Below are positions 23,985-33,005 of a stretch of DNA of 64,000 nucleotides, piece by piece (positions within the stretch are counted from its first letter, which is position 1; every line of letters starts with the position of its first letter). The position numbers were made by a program, and so were the translations under genes. The notes beneath the pieces are model-generated. The model was not told where the DNA came from and ran no database searches. It worked only from the letters and a program-made list of their open reading frames with translations. The DNA comes from Streptomyces xylophagus (GTDB taxonomy: Bacteria; Actinomycetota; Actinomycetes; Streptomycetales; Streptomycetaceae), in contig NZ_JNWO01000004.1 of the NCBI RefSeq assembly GCF_000716435.1, positions 310,001-374,000 of the forward strand. Reading direction: 5' to 3'.

Positions 23985-26576
23985 TCAGGCCGACATGTCC
24001 GCCATCCCCACTCCATCGAACAACTGGTCCCCGTCCTCGTCGGTCAGCAAGTACGCCTGCGCCTCACCGACATGGAAGTACATCCCGTGCAGCTCCAACG
24101 CTCCCTCCCGCAGGGCCCGAGCCACCGACTCGTGCCCCCGCAGATGCTCCAACTGCTGCACCACATTGGTCAGACACAACTGCTCCACGGCGTCGGCGGG
24201 CGCCCTTCCGGCCAACCGCGCCCAGGGCCTGCCGTCGTCGGCCATCCGCTCCAGGCTCGGCCGCCCGTGCCGCAGCCACCGCTGGAGCGGCGTACGGACG
24301 CCTCCGGGCTCGGAGTTGACGGAATCGGGCGCGGAGTTGAGCAGCGCCTGCATGGCCCCGCACCCCGAGTGCCCGCACACCGTGATCGATCTCACGCGCA
24401 GCACGTCCACCGCGTACTCGATCGCGGCGGCCACCGAGTCGTCCCCGCTCTCCTCGCCGGGCGGCGGCACGAGGTTGCCCACGTTCCGCACGACGAACAG
24501 GTCGCCGGGACCACTGGAGGTGATCATCGACGTCACCAGCCGCGAGTCGGCACAGGTCAGGAAGAGCTGCGACGGCTGCTGCCCTTCCCTGGCCAGCCGG
24601 GCCAGCTCGCCCCGCACGAGTGGTGCGGTGTCGCGCTGGAACGCGCTGATGCCACGGGCGAGTTGACGGCCACCGGGGCCGGTGCCGGGGCTGGTGCTGC
24701 TTCCCGTTCCGGGGTGGGTGCCGGTGCCGGACCCGAGGTGGGGTGCGGTGCCGGTGTTGCCCGGTGTGGCGGTGCCGGGTGCGGAACGGTCCGTGGGCTC
24801 GCCCGGGTGTCCGCTCGGCGGGGCGGACCGCGGGTGGTCGCACTGGTGGTTGCGCCAGGGCGTCCAGGGGTGGCAGCGGCAGGCGGTCGACGTCGTCGGC
24901 TCGCCGGTCGGAGCCTTGGCCGTGGTGCGGGCCGGAGCCTCGGTCGTCGTGCCGCTCGTCGTGCCGGTCGCGGTGTCGGCCGGTGTCGCTTCGCCCCCGG
25001 TGTGTCCCGGATCGGTGACACGAACTCCCGTGCGCCGTCCGGTCAGTTCGGCGGAGCCTCCCCGCGCGAGGTGCGCGTTCTGCCAGTCCTGCAGTGACTC
25101 GTACGCCGCGTGGTCCATGAACGAACCGTCCAACTCCACGACGACGTGGGCGCCTTGGGGTACGAGATGCAGGGTGCGGCTGAGCCGCGGCACCGCGAGG
25201 AACGTCAACTGCCCTCGGACGTGTACGTGATGGACTCCTTCCTGCTCGTCGTGCGTGATGCGGGTGTGGGTGAGGCGGTGCAGAGCTACGGCGACCGCCA
25301 CGGCGACCCCGAGGAGCACGCCCTCCAGGACACCGAGGCAGACCACGCCGAGGGTGGTGACGGCGTAGACCAGTACTTCGCGGTGGCGGGTCACCGTGCG
25401 GATGTGGTGCAGGGACACCATCTGGATACCGACGGCCATTACCAGTGCGGCGAGCGAAGCGAGGGGAATCAGCTCCAGCACCGGGACCATCAGCAGCGCG
25501 GCGATCACTACGAGAACGCCGTGCAGCATCGTGGAGTTCCGGCTCACGGCACCGGCTTGCACATTCGCCGAACTCCGTACGGCCACGCCTGCGACCGGCA
25601 GTCCGCCGAGGGCTCCGGAGACGATGTTGGCGGCGCCCTGGCCCAGCAGTTCGCGGTTCAGGTCGGAGCGGCCGACGCGGGCGGAGAGCCCGGGTTGCCC
25701 GGCGACCAGCTTGTCCACGGCGACCGCGCCGAGCAGCGACTGCACGCTGCACACCAGCGTGGTGGTGAGGACGGCGGCGGCGATGCCGAGCACCGGGCCC
25801 TCGGGAAGTCCGGCCAGCGCGTGGCTGCTCCAGGACGGCAGGTCGACCTTGGCCAGGCTCAGCCCGGCGAGGGAGGCGGTGAGGGTGGCTCCGGCGACGG
25901 CGACGAGCGCGGCCGGGATCTTGCGCATCAGGTGCCCGAGCCGGCCGGGGACGCGCGGCCACAGCAGCAGAAGGGCCAGCGTCAGCACGCTCATCGCCAC
26001 ATCGGCGGGGTGCAGGTGCGCCAACTGGGCGGGCAGCGCGCGGAGGTTGGCGAGGACCGAGCTCTGCGGGGTGCCGCCGAGCACGATGTGCAGCTGGGCG
26101 ACGGCGATGGTGACGCCGATGCCGGCGAGCATGCCGTGCACGATCGCGGGGCTGACGGCGAGCGCGGTGCGGGCCACGCGCACGCAGCCCAGGGCGAGTT
26201 GGGCAAGGCCCGCGAGGACGGTGACCGCGCACGTCGTACGCCATCCGTAACGGTGGATCAGGTCGGCGGTGACCACGGTGAGTCCGGCGGCCGGGCCGCT
26301 GACCTGGAGCGGGCAGCCGCCGAGCAGTCCGGCGACGAGTCCGCCCGCGGCGGCGGCGACCAGGCCGGCCTGGAGGGGCGCGCCGGTGGCGAGGGCGATG
26401 CCGAGGGACAGGGGCAGGGCGATCAGGAAGACCGCGATGGAGGCCGACACATCGGCGCCCGCGATGCGGAAGCGGCGGGGCGGGGGCGGCGGCGGGCTGT
26501 GGGGCGGGTGGACGCGCTTCGTCCGATTCGGGTTCGCATTCGAGTCGGTGGCGCGAGTGGGTACGCAGGCTGACAT
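23985..26576 (-). CDS. SulP-type anion transporter fused to beta-carbonic anhydrase
   Basis: An 863-residue fusion. Residues about 35-430 form the SulP/SLC26 transporter with roughly 11-14 hydrophobic helices ([23 protein letters not shown] at the start). A short STAS-like segment follows ([18 protein letters not shown], then [18 protein letters not shown]). Then comes a 120-residue low-complexity linker rich in Thr, Gly and Pro. The final 200 residues are a beta-carbonic anhydrase with zinc ligands in LTCADSRL and CGHSGCGAM and the Asp-Arg dyad. Bicarbonate uptake coupled to CO2 hydration is the likely role. ATG at 26576 with GGAGGAGA upstream. Confidence 0.9.
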   Translation of the reverse strand: MSACVPTRATDSNANPNRTKRVHPPHSPPPPPPRRFRIAGADVSASIAVFLIALPLSLGIALATGAPLQAGLVAAAAGGLVAGLLGGCPLQVSGPAAGLTVVTADLIHRYGWRTTCAVTVLAGLAQLALGCVRVARTALAVSPAIVHGMLAGIGVTIAVAQLHIVLGGTPQSSVLANLRALPAQLAHLHPADVAMSVLTLALLLLWPRVPGRLGHLMRKIPAALVAVAGATLTASLAGLSLAKVDLPSWSSHALAGLPEGPVLGIAAAVLTTTLVCSVQSLLGAVAVDKLVAGQPGLSARVGRSDLNRELLGQGAANIVSGALGGLPVAGVAVRSSANVQAGAVSRNSTMLHGVLVVIAALLMVPVLELIPLASLAALVMAVGIQMVSLHHIRTVTRHREVLVYAVTTLGVVCLGVLEGVLLGVAVAVAVALHRLTHTRITHDEQEGVHHVHVRGQLTFLAVPRLSRTLHLVPQGAHVVVELDGSFMDHAAYESLQDWQNAHLARGGSAELTGRRTGVRVTDPGHTGGEATPADTATGTTSGTTTEAPARTTAKAPTGEPTTSTACRCHPWTPWRNHQCDHPRSAPPSGHPGEPTDRSAPGTATPGNTGTAPHLGSGTGTHPGTGSSTSPGTGPGGRQLARGISAFQRDTAPLVRGELARLAREGQQPSQLFLTCADSRLVTSMITSSGPGDLFVVRNVGNLVPPPGEESGDDSVAAAIEYAVDVLRVRSITVCGHSGCGAMQALLNSAPDSVNSEPGGVRTPLQRWLRHGRPSLERMADDGRPWARLAGRAPADAVEQLCLTNVVQQLEHLRGHESVARALREGALELHGMYFHVGEAQAYLLTDEDGDQLFDGVGMADMSA

Positions 26577-26910
26577 GTCTTCCCGTCTCCTCCGGGGCAG
26601 CGCGGTCGCGGAACTGGTGGTCCCCGTCGATGGCGGGGGTCGGTCGCGGCCGTGGGTCACGGCGTGCAGCGGCGGGATATCTCAACGCTCGGTAAATGGA
26701 TCGTAATGCAGAGTAAAGGTCAAGCATAGACTTTGCGGGCAAATGGGCGAATAAGTCACCTCGAAGAGTGAAGTGGAAATTTCATCGGCTTGTCGTACTA
26801 ATCCCACCTTCGGCCCATGCGACCTTGGCGGCGCTGCCGGGACTCCCGGCACAACGTCAGAGAACGCCCTGATCGGCGTCGGTCCGAACGAAGGAAGAAG
26901 GTGGGCGGAC

Positions 26911-28179
26911 ATGGCCGCCACCCAGAGGATCACCGCGGGCGCCGTGATCGCCGCGGCCTGTGCCGCGTCGCTCGCCGGTTGCGCGATCGGCAACGGTTCC
27001 CCGCACGGAGCGCACGGTCCGCGGAAGGCGGCGCCCGCCCCGGCACCCAAGAGCGGAGTCCGCCTGATCGGGGACGGCTCCACGTCGTACACCGGGGCGC
27101 AGCCGCACCTGCCCAGACCCGAGCGGCTCAAGCCCGGTCAGAAGCCCCCGCAGTTCGTGGTCTTCTCCTTCGACGGTGCCGGTGAGGACAGCCAGAAGCT
27201 GTTCTCCCACTTCCGCAAGGTCTCCAAGGCCAACCACGCGAACATGACGTACTTCCTCAGCGGCGTGTACATGCTGCCGGAGGACAAGCGCGATCTCTAC
27301 AAGCCCCCGGAGCACTCGCCCGGCAGCTCCGACATCGGCTTCAACGACGAGCAGGGCATCGCCGACACCGTGAAGCAGCTGCGCCTGGCGTGGCTGGAGG
27401 GCAACGAGATCGGCACCCACTTCAACGGCCACTTCTGCGGCAAGAACGGCGGGGTCGGCGAGTGGTCGGTCGCCGAGTGGAAGAGCGAGATCGCCCAGGC
27501 GAAGCAGTTCGTGAAGACCTGGAAGACCAACTCCGGGATGACGAAGGCGTCTTCGCTGCCCTTCGACTACGACAAGGAGCTCGTCGGCGCCCGCACGCCC
27601 TGCCTGGAGGGCCAGGCCAACTTCATGAAGGCGGCGAGCCAGTTGGGCTTCCGCTACGACACCAGCGGGGTCAACGACCAGATCTGGCCCAAGAAGAAGG
27701 AGGGGCTGTGGGACCTGTCCATGCAGCTCGTCCCCTTCCCCGGGCACTCCTACGAGCAGTTGACCATGGACTACAACTTCATGGTCAACCAGTCCGGCAC
27801 CCAGACCCAGGGCGACCCCGACAAGTACGAGCAGTGGGGCGACGAGATGCGTGACGGCCTGCTCAAGGGCTTCGACCGCGCCTACGACGGCAACCGCGCG
27901 CCCCTGGTCATCGGCAACCACTTCGAGTCCTGGAACGGCGGCACCTACATGCGTGCCCTCGACGAGGTCATCGAGAAGGTCTGCAACAAGCCCGAGACGC
28001 GCTGTGTCTCCTTCCGGCAACTGGCCGACTGGCTGGACGCCCAGGACCCGGGGACCCTGGCCAAGCTGCGCACCCTGAACGTCGGCGAGGCACCCAAGCC
28101 GGGCTGGACGTCCTTCCTGACCGGCCGCCCCGCCCCGGCCCCGAAGGGCGTCCCCGGGGCGCCGGCGGTCAAGCGGTAA
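26911..28179 (+). CDS. Lipoprotein with polysaccharide deacetylase-like (NodB) fold
   Basis: A 422-residue predicted lipoprotein: signal peptide and lipobox AACAASLAGC at residues 14-23. The domain starts at about 75 with VVFSFDGAGEDSQKLF (NodB motif 1, normally TFDDG) and continues with GNEIGTHFNGHFC (motif 2, normally HSxxH; here His-x3-His is kept). The first motif has lost one Asp, so metal binding may be altered. A later ...VIGNHFESWNGGTYM may contribute catalytic residues. It would act on the cell surface, on peptidoglycan or a surface glycan. ATG at 26911, GGAAGAAGG upstream. Confidence 0.78.
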   Translation: MAATQRITAGAVIAAACAASLAGCAIGNGSPHGAHGPRKAAPAPAPKSGVRLIGDGSTSYTGAQPHLPRPERLKPGQKPPQFVVFSFDGAGEDSQKLFSHFRKVSKANHANMTYFLSGVYMLPEDKRDLYKPPEHSPGSSDIGFNDEQGIADTVKQLRLAWLEGNEIGTHFNGHFCGKNGGVGEWSVAEWKSEIAQAKQFVKTWKTNSGMTKASSLPFDYDKELVGARTPCLEGQANFMKAASQLGFRYDTSGVNDQIWPKKKEGLWDLSMQLVPFPGHSYEQLTMDYNFMVNQSGTQTQGDPDKYEQWGDEMRDGLLKGFDRAYDGNRAPLVIGNHFESWNGGTYMRALDEVIEKVCNKPETRCVSFRQLADWLDAQDPGTLAKLRTLNVGEAPKPGWTSFLTGRPAPAPKGVPGAPAVKR

Positions 28180-28215
28180 GCGGGAGTCGGGAGAGGGCTC
28201 ACCGCACGCGTCGCT

Positions 28216-29196
28216 TCACACGGATGCGGTGACGCTCTCGTCGAGCACGAACCCGGGGTCGACCTGCGCGGCCAGGTCGGCCCCGGTGCGCGCGTCGCCC
28301 CAACTCCGCGCGTTCTTCAGGTGGAAGTGCACCATCTGCTGCGTGTAGCGCTCCCAGTCACGCAGTTCGTACGTCGCGTCGGCGGCGATCTCCAGCAGGC
28401 GCAGGGCGCGGCGGTTGACGTCCTCCAGGAGCTCGAACCGGGGCGGCCGGCCCTTCTCCATGGCACGCACCCAGTCCGAGTGCCCCACCGTCACCAGCAG
28501 GTCGTCCCCGACCTCGGCGCGGAGGAAGTCGAGGTCGTCCTGACCCTGCACCTTGTTGCCGACGACCTTCAGGACGACCCCGAAGTCGCGGGCGTACTCC
28601 TTGTACTGGCGATAGACGGAGACCCCCTTCTGGGTCGGCTCGGCCACCAGGAACGTGATGTCGAAGCGGGTGAACATGCCGGATGCGAAGGAGTCCGAGC
28701 CCGCCGTCATGTCCACCACGACGAACTCGTCGCGCCCGTCCACCAGGTGATTCAGGCACAGCTCCACCGCTCCCGTCTTGGAGTGGTAGCAGGAGACCCC
28801 CAGGTCGGCGTCGGTGAAGGGGCCCGTGACCATCAAACGGGCGGCGCCGCCGTCGAGTTCCACCGGCCGCGCGCAGGCGTCGTAGACCGGATTGTCCCCG
28901 CGCACCCGCAGCAGCCGGGAGCCCTCGCCGGGCGGGGTGGTCTTGATCATCGTGTCGGCGGAGGCGATGCGCGGGTTGGTGCCGCGCAGGTAGTCCTTGA
29001 TGAGGGGGAGGTGTTCGCCCAGTGCGGGCAGTGCGGCGGCCTCCGCCTCGTCCAGGCCGAGGGCGGCGCCCAGGTGCTGGTTGATGTCCGCGTCGACGGC
29101 GACGACCGGTTGGGCGGTGGCCGCGAGGTGGCGGATGAACAGGGAGGACAGCGTGGTCTTGCCGCTGCCGCCCTTCCCGACGAAAGCAATTTTCAT
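28216..29196 (-). CDS. CooC/MinD-type P-loop ATPase
   Basis: A 326-residue SIMIBI-class ATPase: deviant Walker A VGKGGSGKTTLSSLF at residues 6-20, ADINQHLGAALG (A' motif region) near 38, and the switch VVVDMTAGSDSFASGMFTRFD near 170. Two cysteines (VSCYHSKTGAVELC) in the middle are like those of CooC-type nickel or cobalt chaperones. That could mean metallocentre assembly, but no hydrogenase or CODH gene is in the window. Divergent from the Fic-like gene. Confidence 0.78.
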   Translation of the reverse strand: MKIAFVGKGGSGKTTLSSLFIRHLAATAQPVVAVDADINQHLGAALGLDEAEAAALPALGEHLPLIKDYLRGTNPRIASADTMIKTTPPGEGSRLLRVRGDNPVYDACARPVELDGGAARLMVTGPFTDADLGVSCYHSKTGAVELCLNHLVDGRDEFVVVDMTAGSDSFASGMFTRFDITFLVAEPTQKGVSVYRQYKEYARDFGVVLKVVGNKVQGQDDLDFLRAEVGDDLLVTVGHSDWVRAMEKGRPPRFELLEDVNRRALRLLEIAADATYELRDWERYTQQMVHFHLKNARSWGDARTGADLAAQVDPGFVLDESVTASV

Positions 29197-29286
29197 GTTC
29201 ACGAAGCGTAGTAGGGATGTAGCTGTACGTGGCAGGTGTGCGTGAAGAAGACCACTCAATCGTGGGGCGCGCCGCCGGGATGGCTA

Positions 29287-29310
29287 CTGTCGTACTCATG
29301 AGTACGACAG
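29287..29310. promoter_or_regulatory. Perfect 24-bp palindrome over the start codon of the Fic-like gene
   Basis: The half-site CTGTCGTACTCA (29287-29298) is followed by its exact complement (29299-29310), so the dyad is perfect with no spacer. The start codon ATG (29298-29300) lies on the axis. It could be an operator for a dimeric repressor, or it could hide the start codon in a hairpin of the mRNA. Confidence 0.85.
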
Positions 29311-30122
29311 GTGCGACCGCCGATCCGCTCGCGGCCCTGGGCACGCTGCCCACAGTGGCCGAGTCCGTCGAGTCCATGCGCAAGGCCGTGGACCGGGTCT
29401 ACGGGCACCGGGTCATGCGGCGCCGCAGCAACGAGATCACCGCCGAGGCTGCACTGCGCGGAGCCCGCGGTTCCGCCGCGCTGTCCGGGGCGGACTGGGC
29501 ACTCGAAGAGGTGCGCCGGCGTACCGACTTCAGCGGCGACGCGGAGGCCCGCACGATGGGCGCGGCCCTGAGGCTGTCCGCCGAGGCGGGCCAACTGCTG
29601 TCCATCTGGCGGCAGTCGCCCCTCAGGGTGCTCGCCCGACTGCACCTGGTGGCCGCCGCGACCGACGACGACGAGGTCGGACGGCCGCGACAGCAGGGGG
29701 AGCCGGTCGACGAGCCGCTCGTCGAACTGCCGCTGCCGGGCGCCGCCGAGGTGTCGGGGCGCCTGGAGGGGCTCTCGGAGCTGATCATCGCGGGCGGTTC
29801 GGCACCGGCGCTGGTGACGGCCGCCGTCGTGCACGGCGAACTGCTCGCGCTGCGCCCCTTCGCCTCCCACAACGGCCTGGTCGCGCGGACGGCCGAGCGG
29901 ATCGTCCTCATCGGCAGCGGCCTCGACCCGAAGTCCGTCTGCCCGGCGGAGGTCGGTCACGCCGATCTGGGGCGCGCGGCCTATCTGGCGGCGCTGGACG
30001 GTTATGTCTCCGGCACCCCGGAGGGCATGGCCGCCTGGATCGCGCACTGCGGCAGGGCGGTCGAGCTGGGGGCGCGCGAGTCGACGGCGGTGTGCGAGGC
30101 GCTGCAACGCGGGGCCGCCTGA
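29298..30122 (+). CDS. Fic/DOC-like protein with degenerate catalytic motif
   Basis: A 274-residue helical protein. Position of the Fic motif HPFxxGNGR is taken by RPFASHNGLVARTAERI at about residue 190. The catalytic His and the second Gly are replaced while PF and N-G are kept, so AMPylation activity is doubtful. I choose the ATG at 29298 because the longer frame (29229) overlaps the divergent ATPase promoter. It is immediately divergent from the P-loop ATPase and is followed by a bidirectional terminator. The protein family is widespread in Streptomyces under vague names such as oxidoreductase. Confidence 0.65.
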   Translation: MSTTGATADPLAALGTLPTVAESVESMRKAVDRVYGHRVMRRRSNEITAEAALRGARGSAALSGADWALEEVRRRTDFSGDAEARTMGAALRLSAEAGQLLSIWRQSPLRVLARLHLVAAATDDDEVGRPRQQGEPVDEPLVELPLPGAAEVSGRLEGLSELIIAGGSAPALVTAAVVHGELLALRPFASHNGLVARTAERIVLIGSGLDPKSVCPAEVGHADLGRAAYLAALDGYVSGTPEGMAAWIAHCGRAVELGARESTAVCEALQRGAA

Positions 30123-30141
30123 CGTTGCCCGACATGAAAAC

Positions 30142-30159
30142 GGCCCTCTACGGAGGGCC
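30142..30159. terminator. Bidirectional terminator after the Fic-like gene
   Basis: Stem GGCCCTC (30142-30148) / GAGGGCC (30153-30159) with tetraloop TACG. On the minus strand it is followed by GTTTTCATG, a partial T-run, so it can also end a transcript coming from the right, such as the structured RNA described next. Confidence 0.75.
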
Positions 30160-30164
30160 TTGTT

Positions 30165-30345
30165 ACAGGGATGCGGCGGTACGAGGATTCGTACCGCCGC
30201 TGGCATGTTCCACCGGGTTACCAAGCGTCCTCGAAATATTGCCCATCAGGTCGGGAACGTTGCCCGTCACCTGGTGCGGCTGGCCCGTAATCGACGGGTC
30301 GACGTCGCGTGGGTGCTCGGTGTTCATGCGCGGTCCGTGGGGCCA
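30165..30345. ncRNA. 6S-like structured RNA region
   Basis: The interval folds as one long, irregular rod. Outer helices are 30193-30197 with 30330-30334 and 30203-30207 with 30325-30329, then 30211-30217 with 30316-30322, then 30221-30234 with 30299-30312 (11 of 14 pairs). An asymmetric bubble (30235-30240 against 30281-30298) follows, and the tip is 30241-30255 with 30263-30280. A rod with a central bubble is the 6S RNA architecture. I recall a 6S-like RNA (scr3559) between the S. coelicolor genes orthologous to these neighbours. The strand is not settled; the terminator at 30142-30159 favours the minus strand. Confidence 0.55.
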
Positions 30346-30480
30346 AATGCGTTATTAAGGTGATCCTTTCGGATGTCCTTGGTCTCGCGGGCCGTTGAAT
30401 CCTTTGTACTCCAGCCCTGGAGGAAGCGGAACCCCTGGCCGCGGTTCTTTACTTTTACGTTCAAAGGGTCACCAACCGGC
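30346..30480. promoter_or_regulatory. A/T-richer spacer between the 6S-like RNA and the HAD gene
   Basis: About 135 bases with lower GC than the surroundings (for example TTCTTTACTTTTACGTTCAAAG near 30445-30466). It probably contains the promoter of the structured RNA if that is read leftward. No coding signal is seen. Confidence 0.4.
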
Positions 30481-31314
30481 CTAAACGGTCGTCGTCCTGC
30501 GTCGGCTCGCGTACCAGACGAGCCCCGCCGTGGCCGCCGCCGCACCCACGGCCGCGGCCACGACCAGCGCCGGGCGGGGCGGTACGGAGAGCACGGGCAG
30601 CCGCTGCTTGAGCCGGACCGGGCGGTTGAAGTCCAGAATCGGCCACCCGCGCGCGAGTGCGTCGCGGCGCAGCGCGCGGTCCGGGTTCACGGCGTAGGGA
30701 TGGCCCACGGACTCGAGCATCGGCACATCGGTCGCCGAGTCGCTGTAGGCGTAGCAGCGGTCGAGGTCGTACCCCTCGGACTGGGCCAGCTCCTTGACGG
30801 CCTCGGCCTTCGTCGGGCCGTACGCGTAGTACTCCACCTCGCCCGTGAAGCAGCCGTCGTCGCCCACGACCATGCGGGTCGCCACCACCCGGTCCGCGCC
30901 CAGGAGTTCACCGATCGGCTCGACCACCTCGGCACCGGACGTGGACACGATCACGACGTCGCGGCCGGCTGAGTGGTGCTCCTCGATGAGGGAGGCGGCC
31001 TCGTCGTAGATGATCGGGTCGATCAGGTCGTGCAGCGTCTCGGCGACGATCTCCTTGACCTGTTGGACGTTCCAGCCGCGGCAGAGTGCGGACAGGTACT
31101 TGCGCATCCGCTCCATCTGGTCGTGGTCGGCGCCGCCGGTGAGGAAGACGAACTGCGCATAGGCGGTCCGCAGGGCGGCCCTGCGGTTGATCAGTCCGCC
31201 TTGGTAGAAGGACTTGCCGAAGGTGAGCGTGCTCGACTTCGCAATGACCGTCTTGTCCAGGTCAAAGAAGGCTGCTGTGCGGGGCAAGGAGTGGCTTTCC
31301 ACAACCCAGAGCAT
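30481..31314 (-). CDS. HAD-IB family hydrolase with C-terminal membrane helix
   Basis: A 277-residue HAD phosphatase: motif I AAFFDLDKTVIAKS at about residues 14-27, motif II VVIVSTSGAEVVE near 122, motif III/IV GPTKAEAVKEL and CYAYSDSATDVPML. This is the SerB-like IB group. A single hydrophobic helix (ALVVAAAVGAAAATAGLVWYA) precedes the basic C-terminus, so the enzyme is tail-anchored. I recall the S. coelicolor orthologue (SCO3558) being annotated as related to morphological differentiation. It lies between a 6S-like RNA and a 6C RNA. The substrate is unknown. Confidence 0.85.
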   Translation of the reverse strand: MLWVVESHSLPRTAAFFDLDKTVIAKSSTLTFGKSFYQGGLINRRAALRTAYAQFVFLTGGADHDQMERMRKYLSALCRGWNVQQVKEIVAETLHDLIDPIIYDEAASLIEEHHSAGRDVVIVSTSGAEVVEPIGELLGADRVVATRMVVGDDGCFTGEVEYYAYGPTKAEAVKELAQSEGYDLDRCYAYSDSATDVPMLESVGHPYAVNPDRALRRDALARGWPILDFNRPVRLKQRLPVLSVPPRPALVVAAAVGAAAATAGLVWYASRRRTTTV

Positions 31315-31410
31315 AGGCGCAGCCCATTCGGCGTAAGGTGGGGCGCGTGGGTTTGCCTGAGAGGCCTCTCGGGTACACCATGGAAGTCACGGATCGTTCG
31401 CGACCGTGCT

Positions 31411-31506
31411 AACGCGGTCCGGCTCCTCCCCCCCCCCGAGTCGGCCGTGAAGGCGACCCCCACTCTCCCCCCCGGTGGGGGTCGTCGCATGTCCGGACGC
31501 TTTTTT
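31411..31506 (+). ncRNA. 6C RNA
   Basis: Two hairpins carry runs of cytosines in their loops, which is the defining trait of the actinobacterial 6C motif. Hairpin 1: stem CCGGCTC (31419-31425) with GAGTCGG (31438-31444), loop of mostly C. Hairpin 2: stem CGACCCCCAC (31454-31463) with GTGGGGGTCG (31475-31484), loop with seven C. A small GTCCGGAC hairpin and a T6 run (31501-31506) end the transcript. The 6C motif is reported to lie near pilus-assembly and partitioning genes, as here. It probably acts in trans through the C-rich loops on G-rich target mRNAs. Confidence 0.85.
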
Positions 31507-31536
31507 CCTTCCTGTACGTGGTCGTGAGGCCATCCC

Positions 31537-31561
31537 GAGGCGGCTGGTGCCGCCTCTTTTT
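31537..31561 (+). terminator. Intrinsic terminator with T-run
   Basis: Stem GAGGCGGC (31537-31544) / GCCGCCTC (31549-31556) with loop TGGT, followed by TTTTT (31557-31561). It can catch readthrough of the 6C RNA and insulate the tad promoter. Confidence 0.85.
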
Positions 31562-31673
31562 CATGCCCAGGACTCGTCACCGTGTGTAGTTGACGGACTG
31601 CGCTGCGGAACTCGCACAGAGGCCTGTACAGGGGGCGCCGGTATGGGTGACGGCGATATTCACAGCCCCCGAG

Positions 31674-31682
31674 TTGTCCACA
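31674..31682 (+). promoter_or_regulatory. DnaA-box-like nonamer upstream of the tad locus
   Basis: TTGTCCACA, the Streptomyces DnaA box consensus, occurs 220 bases upstream of the CpaE-like gene. A second perfect copy lies inside the TadC-like gene at 35599-35607, and a third on the opposite strand at 3419-3427. Whether DnaA binds these isolated sites is unknown. Confidence 0.4.
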
Positions 31683-31901
31683 GTTTTCGACCAAGATCCA
31701 CACGATTTCCGTGATGCCCGCACCGTGATTCCCACGCGTCCTCGATCGCGGCGAGTTCATGGCCGGCTCCGTTTCTCGGACGCGTTTGGCCGGTTTCTGT
31801 CGGCCGTGCATATGGAGGGCCGCTCGCCGGTTCGCCACACCTTTGGGAATCGCGGGGCCGCAGGGGTCACGCGAGAAACGCAGCGATGGGGGATGGAAAA
31901 C

Positions 31902-33005
31902 ATGGCCGGAACTGTCACACACGATCCACCGCCTGCCGCCGGAGGGCGACAGGGCGGACCGCTGATCGTCACCGAGGACGTCGAACTCCTCGACGACCTG
32001 CTGAGGCTGTGCGCGGCGGCCGGGGCGACACCCGAGGTCCACCACGGGGTGCCGGAGCGCCGGGGCGGCTGGGAGACGGCGCCGCTCGTCCTGGTCGGCG
32101 ACGACGCGGCCCGACGGGTGCGCGGGGCCGCCCGCCGGCGCGGGGTGGTGCTGGTCGGCCGGGACCAGGACGACTCCGGGGTCTGGCGGCGAGCCGTGGA
32201 GATCGGCGCCGACCACGTCCTGATGCTGCCCGACGGCGAACAGTGGCTGGTCGACCGCATCGCCGACGTCGCCGAGGGCGTCGGCCGCCCCGCGCTCACC
32301 GTGGGCGTCATCGGCGGCCGCGGCGGAGCCGGAGCGTCCACGCTCGCGTGCGCCCTCGCCGTCACCTCCGCGCGTGAGGGACTGCGCACGCTCCTCGTGG
32401 ACGCCGATCCGCTGGGCGGCGGACTCGACGTACTCCTCGGCGGAGAGACGGCCGAAGGCCTGCGCTGGCCCGCGTTCGCCGCCTCGCGCGGCCGGGTCGG
32501 CGGCGGCGCCCTGGAGGAGTCCCTCCCGGAACTCCACTCGCTCCGGGTGCTCAGCTGGGACCGCGGCGACTGCGTCGCCATCCCGCCCCAGGCGGTGCGG
32601 GCGGTGCTCGCGGCGGCCCGCAGGCGCGGCGGCACGGTCGTCGTCGACCTGCCCCGCCGTATCGACGACGGGGTCGCCGAGGCCCTCGCCCAGCTCGACG
32701 TGGGTCTGCTCGTGGTCCCCGCCGAACTGCGCGCCGTGGCGGCGGCCGGACGGGTGGCGTCGGCCGTCGGCATGGTCCTGCGGGATCTGCGGGTGGCCGT
32801 ACGGGGTCCCTACGCCCCCGGTCTCGACGACCGCGAGGTGTCCCGCCTGCTCGGCCTGCCACTGGTCGGTGAAGTGCCGGTCGAATCGGGGCTGTTGCGG
32901 CCGCACGAGGGCAAGTCGCCGCCGGGGGCGGCGGGGAGGGGGCCGTTGGCGCGGTTCTGCCGGGAGTTCCTGGAGCGGGCGTTGGTCGAGGTGGGTGGCG
33001 TATGA
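31902..33005 (+). CDS. CpaE-like septum-site/pilus ATPase (helicase/secretion neighbourhood)
   Basis: A 367-residue protein. The first 125 residues form a degenerate receiver-like domain (VTEDVELLDDLLRLCAAAGATPEV). The MinD/ParA-type ATPase follows, with the P-loop VIGGRGGAGASTLACALAV (the usual KT replaced by GAS, as in CpaE homologues) and TLLVDADPLGGGLDVLLG. It belongs to the actinobacterial CpaE homologue family of this neighbourhood. ATG at 31902 with GGGGGATGG upstream; an in-frame ATG at 31893 is possible. It overlaps the TadA-like gene by 4 bases and probably positions the secretion/pilus machine. Confidence 0.88.
   Translation: MAGTVTHDPPPAAGGRQGGPLIVTEDVELLDDLLRLCAAAGATPEVHHGVPERRGGWETAPLVLVGDDAARRVRGAARRRGVVLVGRDQDDSGVWRRAVEIGADHVLMLPDGEQWLVDRIADVAEGVGRPALTVGVIGGRGGAGASTLACALAVTSAREGLRTLLVDADPLGGGLDVLLGGETAEGLRWPAFAASRGRVGGGALEESLPELHSLRVLSWDRGDCVAIPPQAVRAVLAAARRRGGTVVVDLPRRIDDGVAEALAQLDVGLLVVPAELRAVAAAGRVASAVGMVLRDLRVAVRGPYAPGLDDREVSRLLGLPLVGEVPVESGLLRPHEGKSPPGAAGRGPLARFCREFLERALVEVGGV

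Larger units (their letters stand above)
31315..31901. promoter_or_regulatory. Non-coding region upstream of the tad locus
   Basis: Nearly 590 bases without a gene. It contains the 6C RNA (31411-31506), a second terminator (31537-31561), a perfect DnaA box (31674-31682), and the promoter of the CpaE-like gene. Positions 31562-31672 show no feature. Confidence 0.6.

Noticed and set aside
30163..30327. A 54-codon minus-strand frame starting MNTEHPRDVDPS and ending just before the terminator
   Set aside because: It lies within the 6S-like rod structure; its later codons have poor third-position GC, no good RBS precedes it, and the inverted-repeat structure explains the sequence constraint better. 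Proteomic evidence would change this.
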